Positions 38,389 to 51,900 of a stretch of DNA of 64,000 nucleotides are shown piece after piece (position 1 is the stretch's first letter; every line of letters starts with the position of its first letter). Under the pieces are notes generated by a model. It saw only the letters and a program-made list of their open reading frames with translations. It ran no database searches and was not told where the DNA came from. The DNA is taken from NCBI RefSeq assembly GCF_002021815.1, contig NZ_CP019952.1:2945001-3009000 (forward strand). The letters are read 5' to 3'. Made by a program: the position numbers and the translations under genes. This DNA comes from Pseudomonas parafulva. GTDB lineage: Bacteria > Pseudomonadota > Gammaproteobacteria > Pseudomonadales > Pseudomonadaceae.

Positions 38389-38951
38389 ACCCCCTGCCTG
38401 GAACGTCAAGCCGGCTCGGCAACTGGGCCGGCTTGCCTGCGAGGCGCCGCAAGGCGGCTGTGCTCGAACGCTACCCATCCTGTAGCCATCCGCAACGCCT
38501 ACCTAGGCTCCGTCTGAAAAGTCTTGAGACGAAGGTCAGGCAAGGCGAAAAACAGCCGAGGAACGGTCGGAGTCGCGCTCGACGTTACGGGTGGTTGTAA
38601 ATGAGCATTCCGACCGGGCTGGCGATCCAGGCTGTTTTCCACGCAGCATCACCGAGTATCAAGGCTTTTCTCACAGAGCCTAGTAAACGATCAGAAAAAG
38701 CACACACCTACTGTCCAAGTTGGTCGCAATAGATAGGGCCGGATGTGTGTGCGCTCTATTCTGCTAACGGCACGCCAGGGCTATTACGCTCATCGCCTGC
38801 CCGCCGCTGTTGCACATGGGCTGCGCCGCCCGAAACGTGTACGTCATCCAAATGCAACGTCAGCTGAGAAATCGTCAGGTACCAGCGCCGTGGTAACGGC
38901 AGATCAGTCTGCTGTTGATGGCCAAATCGACGAAATAACACAACGCCCACC
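38389..38951. other. 563-bp space between fpvA and the esterase gene
   Basis: It holds a weak hairpin just after fpvA (CAAGCCGGC 38407-38415 / 38427-38435, no T-run), a MITE-like element at 38503-38683, and then about 270 bp in which no gene or named motif is seen. Short open frames in both directions here lack ribosome sites and family motifs. Confidence 0.65.
38503..38683. mobile_element. MITE-like non-coding element with terminal inverted repeats
   Basis: An approximately 180-bp element bounded by CTAG on each side (38503-38506 and 38680-38683). The ends are imperfect inverted repeats: 22 of the first 27 positions match (TAGGCTC-GT--GAAAAG-CTTGA-AC) and both arms carry GAAAACAGCC about 45 bp in. 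An inner 8-bp inverted repeat CGGTCGGA / TCCGACCG lies near the centre. There is no coding capacity. CTAG could be a 4-bp target duplication or part of the palindromic ends. Size and structure fit a miniature transposable element moved by an IS transposase elsewhere. Confidence 0.6.
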
Positions 38952-39914
38952 TCACCCCCCAACCGCGTTCAGCCACCCCCCCACATCCCGATAAATTCCC
39001 CCCACCTGCCCCACCAACCCCGACATCCGCAAAAAGTCATGGCTAAGCCCCTGTGCCCGTACAAACGTCACCGGCGTCCCGCTCGCCTGCAACCGGTCGC
39101 GATAGGCCAGGCCTTCGTCATGCAACGGGTCATATTCCGCCACCCACAGATAAGCCGGCGCCAGAGGCGTGTCCACTTGGGCTAGCAGCGGTGAAGCGCG
39201 CCAGTCCAGGCGTTGTTGGGGCAGCGGTGCGTAGTGCTGGTAGAACCACTCCAGCGTCTCGGTCTCCAGCAAATAGCCTTCGGCATGCTGGCGGTGGGAG
39301 TCGCGCAGGCACGACAAGTCGGTGACCGGGTAGAACAGCAGCTGCGCCAGCGGCTTGATCGCCAACGTTTCAGGGGCCTTGACCGCGGTGATGGCCAGGA
39401 CGGTCGCAAGGCTTGCGCCGACGCTGTCGCCGGCAAACACCACCCGGCGGTTGTCCAGCCCAAGCGCAAGGGCATGCTCGGCCAGCCAGTTGGCGGCATC
39501 GAGCGCATCGTTCACAGGAACGGGGAAACGGTGCTCCGGCGCCAGTCGGTAATCCGGGGCGAGCACCGCGAAGTCGCCCATGCTCGCCAGGCGCCGGCAC
39601 ACCGAATCGTGTGAGTCGAGGCTGCCGACCACATAGCCGCCGCCGTGCAGGTAGAGGATCACCGGTTGCGGTGCAGCTGCAGGCTGCCCGTTACGGTAGA
39701 GCCGTGCGGGCAGCTGGGCGCCGTCGCGAGTGGGGATGCTCAATTGGCTGACACTCAGGTCACCGGGCGGGCTGGGGTCGAGCACTTGCGAGCTGGCGGC
39801 GAATTCGGCGCGGGCCTGGGCCACCTCCATCGCGTGCATGGGCTGGCTTTTGCCGGTCAGCCTGCCGAATTCGACCAGTTCCAGAAACGCGGCCAGGTCA
39901 GGGTGCAATGCCAT
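38952..39914 (-). CDS. Alpha/beta-hydrolase, hormone-sensitive-lipase-type esterase
   Basis: A 320-residue esterase of the HSL (family IV) type. The oxyanion motif is HGGGYVVGS (about residues 93-101), the nucleophile elbow GDSVGAS carries the catalytic Ser near 164, an Asp lies in YDPLHDEG, and a His in LSHDFLRM completes the triad. It has no signal peptide, so it is predicted cytosolic. The ATG at 39914 has AAGGA six bases upstream; a TTG two codons earlier was rejected. It follows the terminal NRPS gene by 36 bp on the same strand and is likely cotranscribed. It could trim or edit peptide or acyl intermediates, but it is equally able to be an unrelated esterase. Confidence 0.87.
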   Translation of the reverse strand: MALHPDLAAFLELVEFGRLTGKSQPMHAMEVAQARAEFAASSQVLDPSPPGDLSVSQLSIPTRDGAQLPARLYRNGQPAAAPQPVILYLHGGGYVVGSLDSHDSVCRRLASMGDFAVLAPDYRLAPEHRFPVPVNDALDAANWLAEHALALGLDNRRVVFAGDSVGASLATVLAITAVKAPETLAIKPLAQLLFYPVTDLSCLRDSHRQHAEGYLLETETLEWFYQHYAPLPQQRLDWRASPLLAQVDTPLAPAYLWVAEYDPLHDEGLAYRDRLQASGTPVTFVRAQGLSHDFLRMSGLVGQVGGIYRDVGGWLNAVGG

Positions 39915-39950
39915 GTTCAATCCTTACTTGAAAGTCAGTGACAGGGCGCG

Positions 39951-42900
39951 TCACGCGCGCCCCTGAGTTTCGGTGGTCGCGTCCAGGCACTGGCACACCT
40001 CGCGCAACACCTGGGGCTGCTTGAGGATGTCGAAGTGCGACGCCTGGATGAGCGTTGCGTCGTCATGGCTGAACCGCCGTTGATAGGCGTGGGCCGGCGC
40101 GCCGTACCCCTCCTCTGCCCACCAGAAGCTGGCCGGGCACTCGATGGCGGGCAGCGGCGCCAGGTGTCGCGACAGTGCCTTGAGGCACAGCGCCACCGTA
40201 AAGGCATGCACCAGTTCCTCGGCAGCAAAGCGCGGTGAATCACCGCTGCCCAGCACGTGGGCCTGCACCTGCGCTACCAGGGCTTCGAGGGCCAGGTGGG
40301 AGCCATCCGTAGACAGGTCGAACGTCGGCAGGCTTTCGGGCGGCTGGTCCAGGATGATCGACAGGAAGTTGCGCAGCTCTTCGGTCAGGTCGTCCTCTGG
40401 GCCGTGGTCACCGGGCACGAAGCTGTCCACCAGCCCAACGAAGTGCACGCAGTGGCCCTGCCCTTCCAGCACACGGGCGACCAGCAGCGCCAGCGGCCCG
40501 CCCAGCGACCAGCCCAGCAGGTGGTACGGCCCTTGTGGTTGCTGTTCGCGGATGAACCCTGCGTAGTCCTGGGCCATGGCTTCCAGCGAGCTGTCCTGCC
40601 AGTGCTTGTCCAGCAGCATGCGGCACTGCACGCCGATGACCTGGCGCACTCCGTCCAGTCGCCGCGCCAGGGGCTCGTAGTCGAACACGGTGCCGAACCC
40701 TGCGTGCAGGCAGAACAGGGGCTCGCATTGCGCGACCGGACCGTTGAGCGGCAGCAGCGGTGACGGCACTGCCACGGCGTCATCCACATAACCGGACAAC
40801 TCGGCGATGGTGGGTTTGCTCATCATGTCACGCAGCTTCAGCTCAATGCCCAGCGCCGGTTGATTGCGCACCTTGGACAACACCTTCAGGGTGCGCAAGG
40901 AGTCGCCGCCCAGCTCGAAGAAGTTGTCCGTCACCCCGACCTGCTCCAGCTCCAGCACCTCTTGCCAGATCGCGACAAGGCCCGCTTCGAGGGCGTTGCG
41001 CGGCGCCACGTACTCGCGGCCCTTGAAGGACGGGTCTGGCAGCGCCTTGCGGTCGACCTTGCCGTTGGGGCTCAGCGGCAGGTGTTCCAGCACCAGGATC
41101 TGGCTGGGCACCATGTAGTCGGGCAAGCCCTGTTGCAACGCCATGCGCAGCGCCTCGCCTTGCAGCGCCGGGCTGCTGGTGGCCACGTAGCCGATCAGTT
41201 GCTTGCCGCCTTCGGTGTCACGGGCCACGACGACCGCATCGCGCACCTGGGGTTGACTGCGCAAGCGGGCCTCGATTTCGCCCAGCTCGATGCGAAAGCC
41301 CCGGATCTTCACCTGATGATCCAGGCGGCCAAGGAAGTCGATCACTCCGTCTGCGCGGCGGCGCACCAGGTCGCCGGTGCGGTACAGGCGCGCGCCACGG
41401 CCACTGGGGTCGGCGACGAAACGCTCGGCGGTCAGGCCTGGCCGCGCATGGTAGCCCCGCGCAAGCCCCTCCCCGCCAATGTACAACTCACCCGGTACGC
41501 CATCGGGCAATGGGTTCAGGCCGGCATCGAGAATGTGCAGGGTACGCTCGCCCACCCGTGTGCCAATCGGCGCATAGGCCGCCTCGCAGCGCTGGTCGGT
41601 ATCGACCACCCACAACAACGGCGTGACCACGGTTTCGGTAGGGCCGTAGCCATTGGTCAGCAGCCTTGGGCGCAGGGTGCGCTTGACCAACTCGAAATTG
41701 GCATCGGCCACGGCGTCGCCGCCAAAGCAGTAGATCTGCACCGGTGGCGGGTTGTCGAAGGCCTGGCCGTATTCGGCCAACTGTTGCAGGTACGCAGGCG
41801 GGAAACAGGCGATGGTGATGGCCTGCTCATGCAGCACCTGCCAGGTTTCCTCGGGCGTCCACAGACGGTTGTCGCGCACCACCAGCTGACCACCGGCCGC
41901 CAGGGTGGACAGCCAGCGCTCCTGGGCGCCATCGAAGGCGAACGACATGAACAGCAATTCGCGGGTTGCCTCGCTCATCCCATAGCGCTCGATGATGGCC
42001 TGGCAGTGCATGGCCAGCGGCCCGCGGGCGACCGCAACGCCTTTGGGCTTGCCCAGCGAACCGGAGGTGTAGATCAGGTACGCCAGGTTGTCCTCGTCGA
42101 TCGCGACCGCCGGCAAGGCGACCTGCGCCTGCACCGGCGCAAGCGATTCGAGCAGCAGGGTGTCGACCCCTTCGGCGCTTGGCAAACGTTCACTGACGCT
42201 GGCCTGGCTGATGAGCAGTCGCATGGCCGAGTCCTCGATGATCCACTGCACCCGCTCGCGTGGGTAGTCGATATCGACAGGGACATAGGCAGCGCCGGTC
42301 TTGAGCACCGCATAGAAGGCCACGATCATGTCCACCGAGCGCTCCAGCGCCACCCCGACACGCACCTCCGGGGCAGCACCGGCCTCGATCAGGGCCACGG
42401 CCAGGCGGTTGGCGCGCGCCTCAAGTTCGGCATACGTCAGGGACCGCCCGGCGCAGCTGACCGCCACCTGCTGACCACGGGCCTGCACATGCCCGGCAAT
42501 GCGCTGCAGCAGCGGCGTGCGGGTCGGGTTGGCGACCAGCCGGTTGGCCTGGGCTTGCTGGCGTTCAGCGTCGGCATCAAGCATGGGCAGGCTGCCGATG
42601 GCTGCCAGTGGGTCGCCCAGCAGCGCTTGAAGCAAGCGCTCGAAGCTGCGCCGGATGCCTTGGCAGGCGGCGGGGCTGAAGCGGCTGCGCCAATAAAGGA
42701 ACTCGATGCTCAAGGTGTCATCCAGGTGCACGGCGAGGTCCATGGCATAGTTGGTCACGTCGCGGCCTTCGCTGGCGCCGAAGCGCAAGCCGTCTTCACC
42801 GGCGTCTTGCAGGCGCTCGTCCAGGGGATAGTTCTCGAACACCACGATGCTGTCGAACAGCGCCTGCCCGCTTTGCCCGGACCAACGCTGCACATCGGCC

Positions 42901-45900
42901 AGAGAGACGTGCTCGTAGTCACGCACCTGCACGTTGTAGTCCTGCAGGGCCTGCAACCACTGGCCCACCGGCTGTTCGGGCGCAGGTGCCTGGATGATCG
43001 GCAGCGTGTTGATGAACAGGCCCAGCATGTCTTCAGCACCCGGCAGGTTTGCCGGACGACCGGCAACGGTTGCGCCGAAGCACACGCGCGATTGCCCGGT
43101 GTAGCGTTGCAGCAGCAGCAACCACGCCGCCTGGATCAGCGTGTTGGGCGTGACCCGCAGGCGCTGGGCCTGATCACGCAGTTGCCGGGTTTGCGCGGCG
43201 TCCCAGTTCAGGTACAGGGCGTCGTAGCCGTCGGCCTCGGCGACGGGCGCTGGATGCAACCCGGTGGCCAGCAGGGTGGGCCCTTCCAGCCCGGCCAGCT
43301 TGTCTTTCCAGAAGTGCTCCATCTGCGCCTGGGGCTGGGCGGCCAGCCAGCCGATGTAGTCGCGGTAGCTGCCGCGCTTGCCGGGCAGTGCTTGCCCACC
43401 GTACACGGCGAACACCTCGCCAAGCAGGCGTGAGTGGCTCCAGCCGTCCATGAGGATGTGGTGGCTGCTCCAGATCAGTTGCTGGCGCTGCTCGTCCAGG
43501 CGCACCAGGGTCAGGCCCATCAAGGGCGGGTGCAGCAGGTCGAAGCCGCGGGCGTAGTCCTGTTCGGCCAGGCGTTGCAGGTCGGCGACGCTGACCGGGC
43601 GATCCCGCCAATCGAGCTCGCGCACACGCAGTTCGGCGCGCTTGGCCACCCATTGCAACGGCTCGCTGAGGTGGCTTTCGGTCCAGAACCCAGTGCGCAG
43701 GATTTCATGGCGATCGACCATGTGCTGCCAGGCCGCAATGAAGCGCGCGTTGTCCAGCCCTTGTACCTGCACACTGGTTTGGCTGACGTACAGCCCCTGT
43801 TGGGCGGCTTCGAGGGTATGGAACAGGATGCCCTGTTGCATCGGCGACAGCGGGTACAGGTCTTCGACAGCCCCGGCCGGCACCGGCAAGCGGTCCAGCT
43901 GCGCCTGGCTCAGCCCTGCGAGCGGGAAGTCGGACGGGGTCAGGCAGGGGTGCTCCAAGGTCAGGCAGTGTTCAATGACCGCACGTAGCTCGCCCACATA
44001 GGCCTGGGCCAGTTCCTCGATGGTGCCCGCGGCGAACCGCTGGCGGCTGAAGGTGAAGTCCAGCTTCAGGGCGCCCTCGAACACCTGCCCGTTGATGGTC
44101 AAGGCATTGCCCAGCGGCGCCTGATCACTGACCTGGCGCCCACCGCTCTGCGCAGCCGGGGCGAACAGCGCGTCGTCCTCACGTGCGGCGCTGCCGTCGA
44201 ACTGGCCCAGGTAGTTGAAAGTGATGCGTGGCTGCGCCAGGGTGGCCAATGCCTGACGGGTGGCCGCATCGCCCAGATAACGCAGCACTCCAAAGCCAAG
44301 GCCCTTGTCCGGGATGGCACGCAGGTGCTCCTTGACCTGCTTGATGGTGTCCCCCACTGGCCCCGCCACCGGCAGTCTCACGGGGAACAGGCTGGTGAAC
44401 CAGCCCACGGTACGGGTGAGGTCGACGTCATCGAACAGCGTCTCGCGGCCGTGGCCTTCCAACTCGATCAATGCCGCCTGCTCGCCCGTCCATTGACAGA
44501 TCACCCGTGCCAGGGCGGTCAACAGCAGGTCATTGACTTGGGTGCGGTAAGCGGCCGGGGCCTGCTGAAGCAGTTGTCGGGTCAGCGCTGGATCCAGTTC
44601 AACCTGCACGGTGTGGGCGTCGCCCACCTGCTGGCTGCCTTGGGCATCTTCGCCAGGCAACGTCTGGGCAAAGCCCTGCAGTTGGGCCTGCCAGTAGGCC
44701 AGTTGCTGGCATAGGGTTTCGCTTCGGGCGTGGGCTTGCAGGCGTTCAGCCCAGGCCTTGTAGGCGCTGGTCTTGGCCGGCAGGCTGAGCGGCTGCCCGG
44801 TCAGGCACTGCTGGTAAGCCTGTTGCAGGTCCTCGAACAGAATGCGCCACGACACGCCATCGACCACCAGGTGATGGATCGCCAGCAGTAAGCGCTGACT
44901 GCCATCGGCCAGGGTGGCCAACACCGCGCGCAGCAGCGGGCCCTGGGCCAGGTCCAGGCTACGCTGGGCATCGTCGCACAGGGCGGTGAGTGCCTGGGCA
45001 TCGGTCACCTCGCGTTGCCACAGCAGCGCCTGGGGACTGTCGCCGTGGCAGGCCTGCCAACCCTGCTCGCCTTCACTGAAGCGCAGGCGCAGGGCATCGT
45101 GGTGGTGCACCAACGCCTGCAACGCCTGCTCCAGCGCAGGCCCTTGGAGCGGCGCGCTCGGCACCAGCAACACCGACTGGTTCCAGTGGTGACGCTGGGC
45201 AATGGCCTCACTGAAGAAGCTGTGCTGCACAGGGAGCAACGGCGTGCTGCCGGTGACCGCACCTTGGTCGATCTGCAGAGCTGTGTCTGCCGTGCCAACG
45301 ACCTGGGCCAAGGCCCGGAGGGTCTGGTGCTGGAACAACGCTTTCGGGGTCAGGTGCAGCCCCAGTTGCCGCGCTCGGCTGACCACCTGAATGGAGATGA
45401 TCGAGTCACCGCCCAGCTCGAAGAAGTTATCGTCCACCCCGACCCGCTCAAGCTTCAGCACGTCTTGCCAGACTGTGGCCAACTGCTGTTCGAGCGCTGT
45501 CTGCGGGGCGGCGAAGGCATGGCTGCTAGCGGCCTCGGGCAGCGGCAGTGCCTTGCGGTCGATCTTGCCGCTTGGGCTCAATGGCAGGCTGTCGAGCACC
45601 ACCAAGTGCGCCGGCACCATGTAGTCCGGCAGGCTCGCTTTCAAGGCATCGCGCAGCGTGACCGCAGCCACCTGCGTGACCACGTAGCCCACCAGTTGCG
45701 GCCCATTGGGACCAGGCTGCGCCATGACCAGCGCCTCGCTGACACCGGCCTGCGCCAGCAGGCAGGTCTCGATCTCGCCCAGCTCGATACGGAAGCCACG
45801 GATCTTCACCTGATGGTCCACCCGGCCGACGTATTCGATCACGCCATCGGCACGGTAGCGCGCCAGGTCGCCCGTGCGGTACAAGCGCCCGCCGTTGCCG

Positions 45901-48900
45901 CCGAACGGGTCGGGCAGGAAGCGCTCGGCGGTCAGCGCACTGCGGCCGAAATAGCCGCGCGCCAGCAACTGGCCGCCGATCACCAGCTCACCTACGACAC
46001 CGGTCGGCACCGGCTGCCCGGCGTCGTCCAGCAGGTAGATGTCCCGCCCTGGCAAAGCCGTGCCGATCGGCAAGGTGTGAGGCACGGGTTGTTCGCCCAG
46101 CACGTACGGGGTGCAGTCGAGCGTGGTGGAAGTGACCGTGGTTTCGGTCGGGCCGTAGGTGTTGAGCAGGCGCACATGGCCCAGCCCGGCCTTGTGCCAG
46201 GCGGCCATGCCTTCAGGCGGCATGGCTTCGCCGCCCGCATGAATCTGGCGCAGCTGCCCGTAGTCGCGTGGCCCTACGCTGGCGAACTGGGTGGCCAGCA
46301 GGTTCCAGTACGCGGTCGGCAGGTCGGCCACGCTGATGCCGTGGGCCAGCACCCGCTGGTAGAACGTCTCGCTGTCCCAGATTTCGTTGCCCCGCAGCAT
46401 CACGGTGGCACCGCAGACCAGCGGGGCGTACAGCTGCTCGACGAAGGCGTCGAAGTTGAACGTGGCGAATTGCAGCACGCAGTCGGAAGCGTGGATATCG
46501 GAATACCACTGGGCCACGAAAGCGTGGCGGGTCAAGGCACCATGGCTGATGGCCACGCCCTTCGGCCGGCCGGTCGAGCCGGAGGTGAAGATCACGTAGG
46601 CCAGGTTGTCGGCGTGCACGCGGTTGAGCGGGTCGCTGTCGGCGCCGCTGCCGTCCTCAGGCGTATCCAGCAGCAGGCACTGCACCTGCGCGTCCAGCGC
46701 CAGCGCTTGGCGCAAGTGCGACTGGGTCAACAGCAGCGCGATGCGGCTGTCCTCGACCATCTGCTGCAAGCGCTCGCGGGGGAATTTCGGATCGAGCGGC
46801 ACGTAGCCGCCGCCTGCCTTGAGCACGGCCAGCAAGGCGATGACCATCGGCGCATCGCGCTCGACGGCGATGCCGACCAGCACGTCCGGGCCCACGCCCT
46901 GGGCGATCAGGCGGTGGGCCAGGCGGTTGGCCGCCGCGTTGAGCTGGGCGTAGGTCAGCTCGGTGGTTTCAGTGATCAGCGCAGTGTGGTGCGGAACGCG
47001 CTGGGCCTGCTGCTCGAACAGCACATGGGCAGGGGCCAGGCTTGGGTATTGACCGGCGGCCATGCCCCAGTCCTGCACCGGGGCGTGCTGGCGCCCGTCG
47101 TCCAGCAGGGTCAGATCGCCCAGGCAAAGCCCGTCGGGCCCCTCGACCATTTGCAGGAGCAAGTGGGCCAGGTTGTCACTGATGCCCGCGATACCCGGCG
47201 CATCGAACGCCTCGCCCGCGTAGGTAAAGTGCAGCAGCACGGTGGACCCGGCGTTTACGCTGACGGTCAGCGGGTAGTTGCTCTGCTCATGGTTGTCGAT
47301 GCTGCCAAAGCGCAGGTCCACGGGCGCTGCTTGCAGCGCCTCGGAAACCGGATAGTTCTCGAACACCAGGATGTTGTCGAACAGCGCTTCACCGCCCTGC
47401 CCGGCCCAGCGCTGGATATCGAAGAGCGGGGTGTGCTCCTGCTCGCGCAGTGCCAGGTTCAGTTGCACAAGCGCATGCAGCCACGCCTGCAGCGGCTGAT
47501 CTACCTGGGGGCTGGCCACTACCGGCAAGGTGTTGATGAACAGGCCGATCTGCTGCTCCACACCGCTGATCGCCGCCGGGCGCCCGGCCACGGTGGCCCC
47601 GAACACGACGCCGTCGTGCCCGGTGTAGCGTTGCAGCAGCAACAGCCAGGCCGCCTGGATGACGGTGTTGAGGGTGACCTTGTGGCGCCGCGCAAAGGCG
47701 TTCAGACGCTGGGTGTGATGTTCGTCCAGCCGGTGGTAATGATCGTATTGACCTGAGCTGCGCGTTGCCGGCTTCAAGGCTTGTGCCAGCAGGGTCGGTG
47801 CCGGCAGGCGGGCCAGTTGATCGCGCCAGAACGCCTCGCTGGCCTGACGGTCCTGACGCAGCAACCAGCCGATGTAGTCGCGGTACTGCGTAGGCCCTTG
47901 GGTGACCGGGTGACCGGCATAGCGCTGGAGCACTTCGCCCAGAAGCTGCGAGGTGCTCCAGCCGTCCATCAGGATATGGTGGCTGGTGTAGATCAGGTGA
48001 TAGTCCTGCACATCGGTCTGTGCAAGTACCAGCCTGAGCAACGGCGCGGTATGAAGCTCGAAGCCACGTTGCAGTTCGCTTTGCGCCAGGGCATCAAGGG
48101 TTGCTTGCGCAGAGGTTTCGTCGCGCAGGTCCAGCAGGCGGAACGGCAGCTCGACCCGATTCATGACCACCTGCACGGCCTGCTCGAACTGCCAGTTGAA
48201 CCCGGTGCGCAGGATGGCGTGGGCATCGAGGGTGGCCTGCCAGGCACTGCGGAATCGCTGTGGGTCGAGCCCACCGATGTCCAGACGCATCTGGTTCAGG
48301 TAATCGCCACTTCCCTGTTCGTAGAGGCTGTGGAACAACATGCCCTGCTGCATCGGGGACAGCGGGTAGATGTCCTCAAGGTTGGCCGCAGGCACCGCAA
48401 GCTGGTCCAGTTGCGCCTGGTCAAGACTGGCCAGGGGGAAATCGGACGGCGTCACGCCGCCCGCGTCAGGCGCCAGGCAGTGTTCGATCAGCGCTTGCAG
48501 TTGTGCGCCGTAGGCATCGGCCAAGTCCTCGATGGTCTGCACCTCGAACTGCTCGGCGCTGAACGTCCAGTCCAGGCTCAGGCAACCGTCGTACACGCGC
48601 CCGTTGAGCACCAGCCAATTGTCCAATGGGGCATCTGGGCTTTGCTCACGGCCGCGCTTTTCGGTAGCCGGGGTGAACAAGGCGTCATCGTCGTCGGCAA
48701 AACTGCCGTCGAACTGGCCCAGGTAGTTGAAGGTGATACGCGGCGTCGCCAGGGCCCCCAGGGCCTCGCGTGTGGCAGCGTCCCCCAGGTAGCGCAGCAC
48801 ACCATAGCCGATACCCTTGTCAGGGATGCCGCGCAGGTGTTCCTTGACCTGGCGAAGCGTGTCGCCAAGGTCGGTCGACACGGGCAACTTCACCGGGAAC

Positions 48901-51900
48901 AGGCTGGTGAACCAGCCCACGGTACGGGTGAGGTCGACGTCGTCGAACAGCTCCTCGCGGCCATGGCCTTCCAACTGGATCAGCGCGGCCTGTTCGCCCG
49001 TCCACTGGCAGATCACACGGGCCAAGGCGGTCAGCAGCAAGTCGTTGACCTGGGTGCGGTAGGCCGCAGGCGCCTGCTGCAACAGGCGACGGGTTTGCTG
49101 GGCGTCCAGGCGGGTCTGCACAGTCTGGGCGTGGTGCCCCTGCATGCCCGCATCGGCCTTGGCGCCCGGCAGGTCTGTGCGTTGACCACGCAGTTGCGCC
49201 AGCCAGTAATCCTTCTGGCCCAGCAGCGCCGGCTTGTGGGCATGCGCCTTCAGTTTCTGCGCCCAGGCCTGGTAGGCCGTGGTCTTGCTCGGCAGTTTCA
49301 GGGGCTGCCCGGCCAGGCATTGTGCGTAGGCCTGTTGCAGGTCCTCGAAGAGGATGCGCCACGATACGCCATCGACCACTAGGTGATGGATCACCAGCAG
49401 CAAGCGCTGGCTGCCGTCGGCAAGGGTGGCCAGCACCGCGCGCAGCAGCGGGCCGTGGGCCAGGTCCAGGCTGCGCTGGGCATCGTCGCACAGGGCGGTG
49501 AGCGCCTGGGCATCGGCCACCTCGCGCTGCCACAGCAGCGCCGTCACGGGCTCGCCATGTTCGGCCTGCCAGCCTTGCTCACCCTCGCTGAAGGTAAGCC
49601 GCAACGCATCGTGATGCTGCACAAGGGCCTGCAATGCCTGCTCCAGTGCAACGCCCTCAAGCACGGTGCGTGGTACCAGCAGCACTGACTGGTTCCAGTG
49701 GTGACGCTGGGCAATGGCTTCGCTGAAGAAGCTGTGCTGCACCGGCAGCAGGGGCATGCCGCCGAGGACGGTACCCTGGTCGATGTGCACGGCGCTGTCG
49801 CCAGTGCGCACGACCTTGGCCAGGGCGCGCAGGGTCTGGTGCTGGAACAGTTCCTTGGGCGTGAAGTGCAGCCCCTGCTGACGGGCTCGGCTGACCACCT
49901 GGATGGAGATGATCGAGTCACCGCCCAGCTCGAAGAAGTTATCGTCCACCCCGACCCGCTCAAGCTTCAGCACGTCTTGCCAGATACGCGCCAGTTGCTG
50001 TTCGAGCGGGCGCTGGGGGGCGATAAATGCCTGGTTACTGGAGGCCTCGGGCAGCGGCAGTGCCTTGCGGTCGATCTTGCCGCTCGGGCTCAGCGGCATG
50101 TGGTCGAGCAGCATGAGATGGGCGGGGACCATGTAGTCCGGCAGGCTCGCCTTGAGCGCTTCGCGCAGCGTCTGCACGTTTGCATCTGCAACCAGGTAAG
50201 CGACCAGTTGCGGCCCGTTCGGGCCAGGCTGCGCCATGACCAGCGCCTCGCTGACACCGGCCTGCGCCAGCAGGCAAGTCTCGATCTCGCCCAGCTCGAT
50301 ACGGAAGCCACGGATCTTCACCTGATGGTCCACCCGGCCGACGTATTCGATCACGCCATCGGCACGGTAGCGCGCCAGGTCGCCCGTGCGGTACAAGCGC
50401 CCGCCGTTGCCGCCGAACGGGTCGGGCAAGAAGCGCTCGGCGGTCAGCGCACTGCGGCCGAAATAGCCGCGCGCCAGCAATTGGCCACCGATCACCAGCT
50501 CACCCACGACACCGGTCGGCACCGGCTGCCCGGCATCGTCCAACAGGTAGATGTCCCGCCCTGGCAAAGCCGTGCCGATCGGCAAGGTGTGAGCCACGGG
50601 TTGTTCGCCCAGCACGTACGGGGTGCAGTCGAGCGTGGTGGAAGTGACCGTGGTTTCGGTCGGGCCGTAGGTGTTGAGCAGGCGCACACGGCCCAGCCCG
50701 GCCTTGTGCCAGGCGGCCATGCCTTCAGGCGGCATGGCTTCGCCGCCCGCATGAATCTGGCGCAGCTGCCCGTAGTCGCGTGGCCCTACGCTGGCGAACT
50801 GGGTGGCCAGCAGGTTCCAGTACGCGGTCGGCAGGTCGGCCACGCTGATGCCGTGGGCCAGCACCCGCTGGTAGAACGTCTCGCTGTCCCAGATTTCGTT
50901 GCCCCGCAGCATCACGGTGGCACCGCAGACCAGCGGGGCGTACAGCTGCTCGACGAAGGCATCGAAGTTGAACGTGGCAAATTGCAGGACGCAGTCGGAT
51001 GCGTGGATATCGGAATACCATTGGGCCACGAAGGCGTGGCGGGTCAAGGCACCATGGCTGATGGCTACGCCCTTCGGCCGGCCGGTCGAGCCGGAGGTGA
51101 AGATCACGTAGGCCAGGTTGTCAGCGTGCACGCGGTTGAGCGGGTCGCTGTCGGCGCCGCTGCCGTCCTCAGGCGTATCCAGCAGCAGGCACTGCACCTG
51201 CGCGTCCAGCGCCAGCGCTTGGCGCAAGTGCGACTGGGTCAACAGCAGCGCGATGCGGCTGTCCTCGATCATCTGCTGCAAGCGCTCGCGGGGGAATTTC
51301 GGATCGAGCGGCACGTAGCCGCCGCCTGCCTTGAGCACGGCCAGCAAGGCGATGACCATCGGCGCATCGCGCTCGACGGCGATGCCGACCAGCACGTCCG
51401 GGCCCACGCCCTGGGCGATCAGGCGGTGGGCCAGGCGGTTGGCCGCCGCGTTGAGCTGGGCATAGGTCAGCTCGGTGGTTTCAGTGATCAGCGCAGTGTG
51501 GTGCGGAACGCGCTGGGCCTGCTGCTCGAACAGCACATGGGCAGGGGCCAGGCTTGGGTATTGACCGGCGGCCATGCCCCAGTCCTGCACCGGGGCGCGC
51601 TGGCGCCCCTCTTCGAACAGCTTCAGCTCACCCAGGCAGCGCTGGGGCGAGCCGTCCGCCATCTGCGCCAGCAGATGGGCCAGGTGGCCTGCAACCTGGG
51701 CCATGCGTTCGGCACTGAACTGCGCCGCGTCATAGCTGTAATGCAACAACAGGTCGGCCCCGGTGCTGACGCTCAGGGTCAGTGGGTAGTTGTTCTGCTC
51801 ATGGCTGTGCACGTCACCAAAGTGCAGGTCACTGACGCCGCCTTGCTGCAGCGCCTCGGACACAGGGTAGTTTTCGAATACCAGCAGGGTATCGAACACT

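Noticed and set aside
38743..38994. Short frames on both strands downstream of the MITE-like element
   Set aside because: No start signals or family motifs; they overlap the end of the esterase gene.
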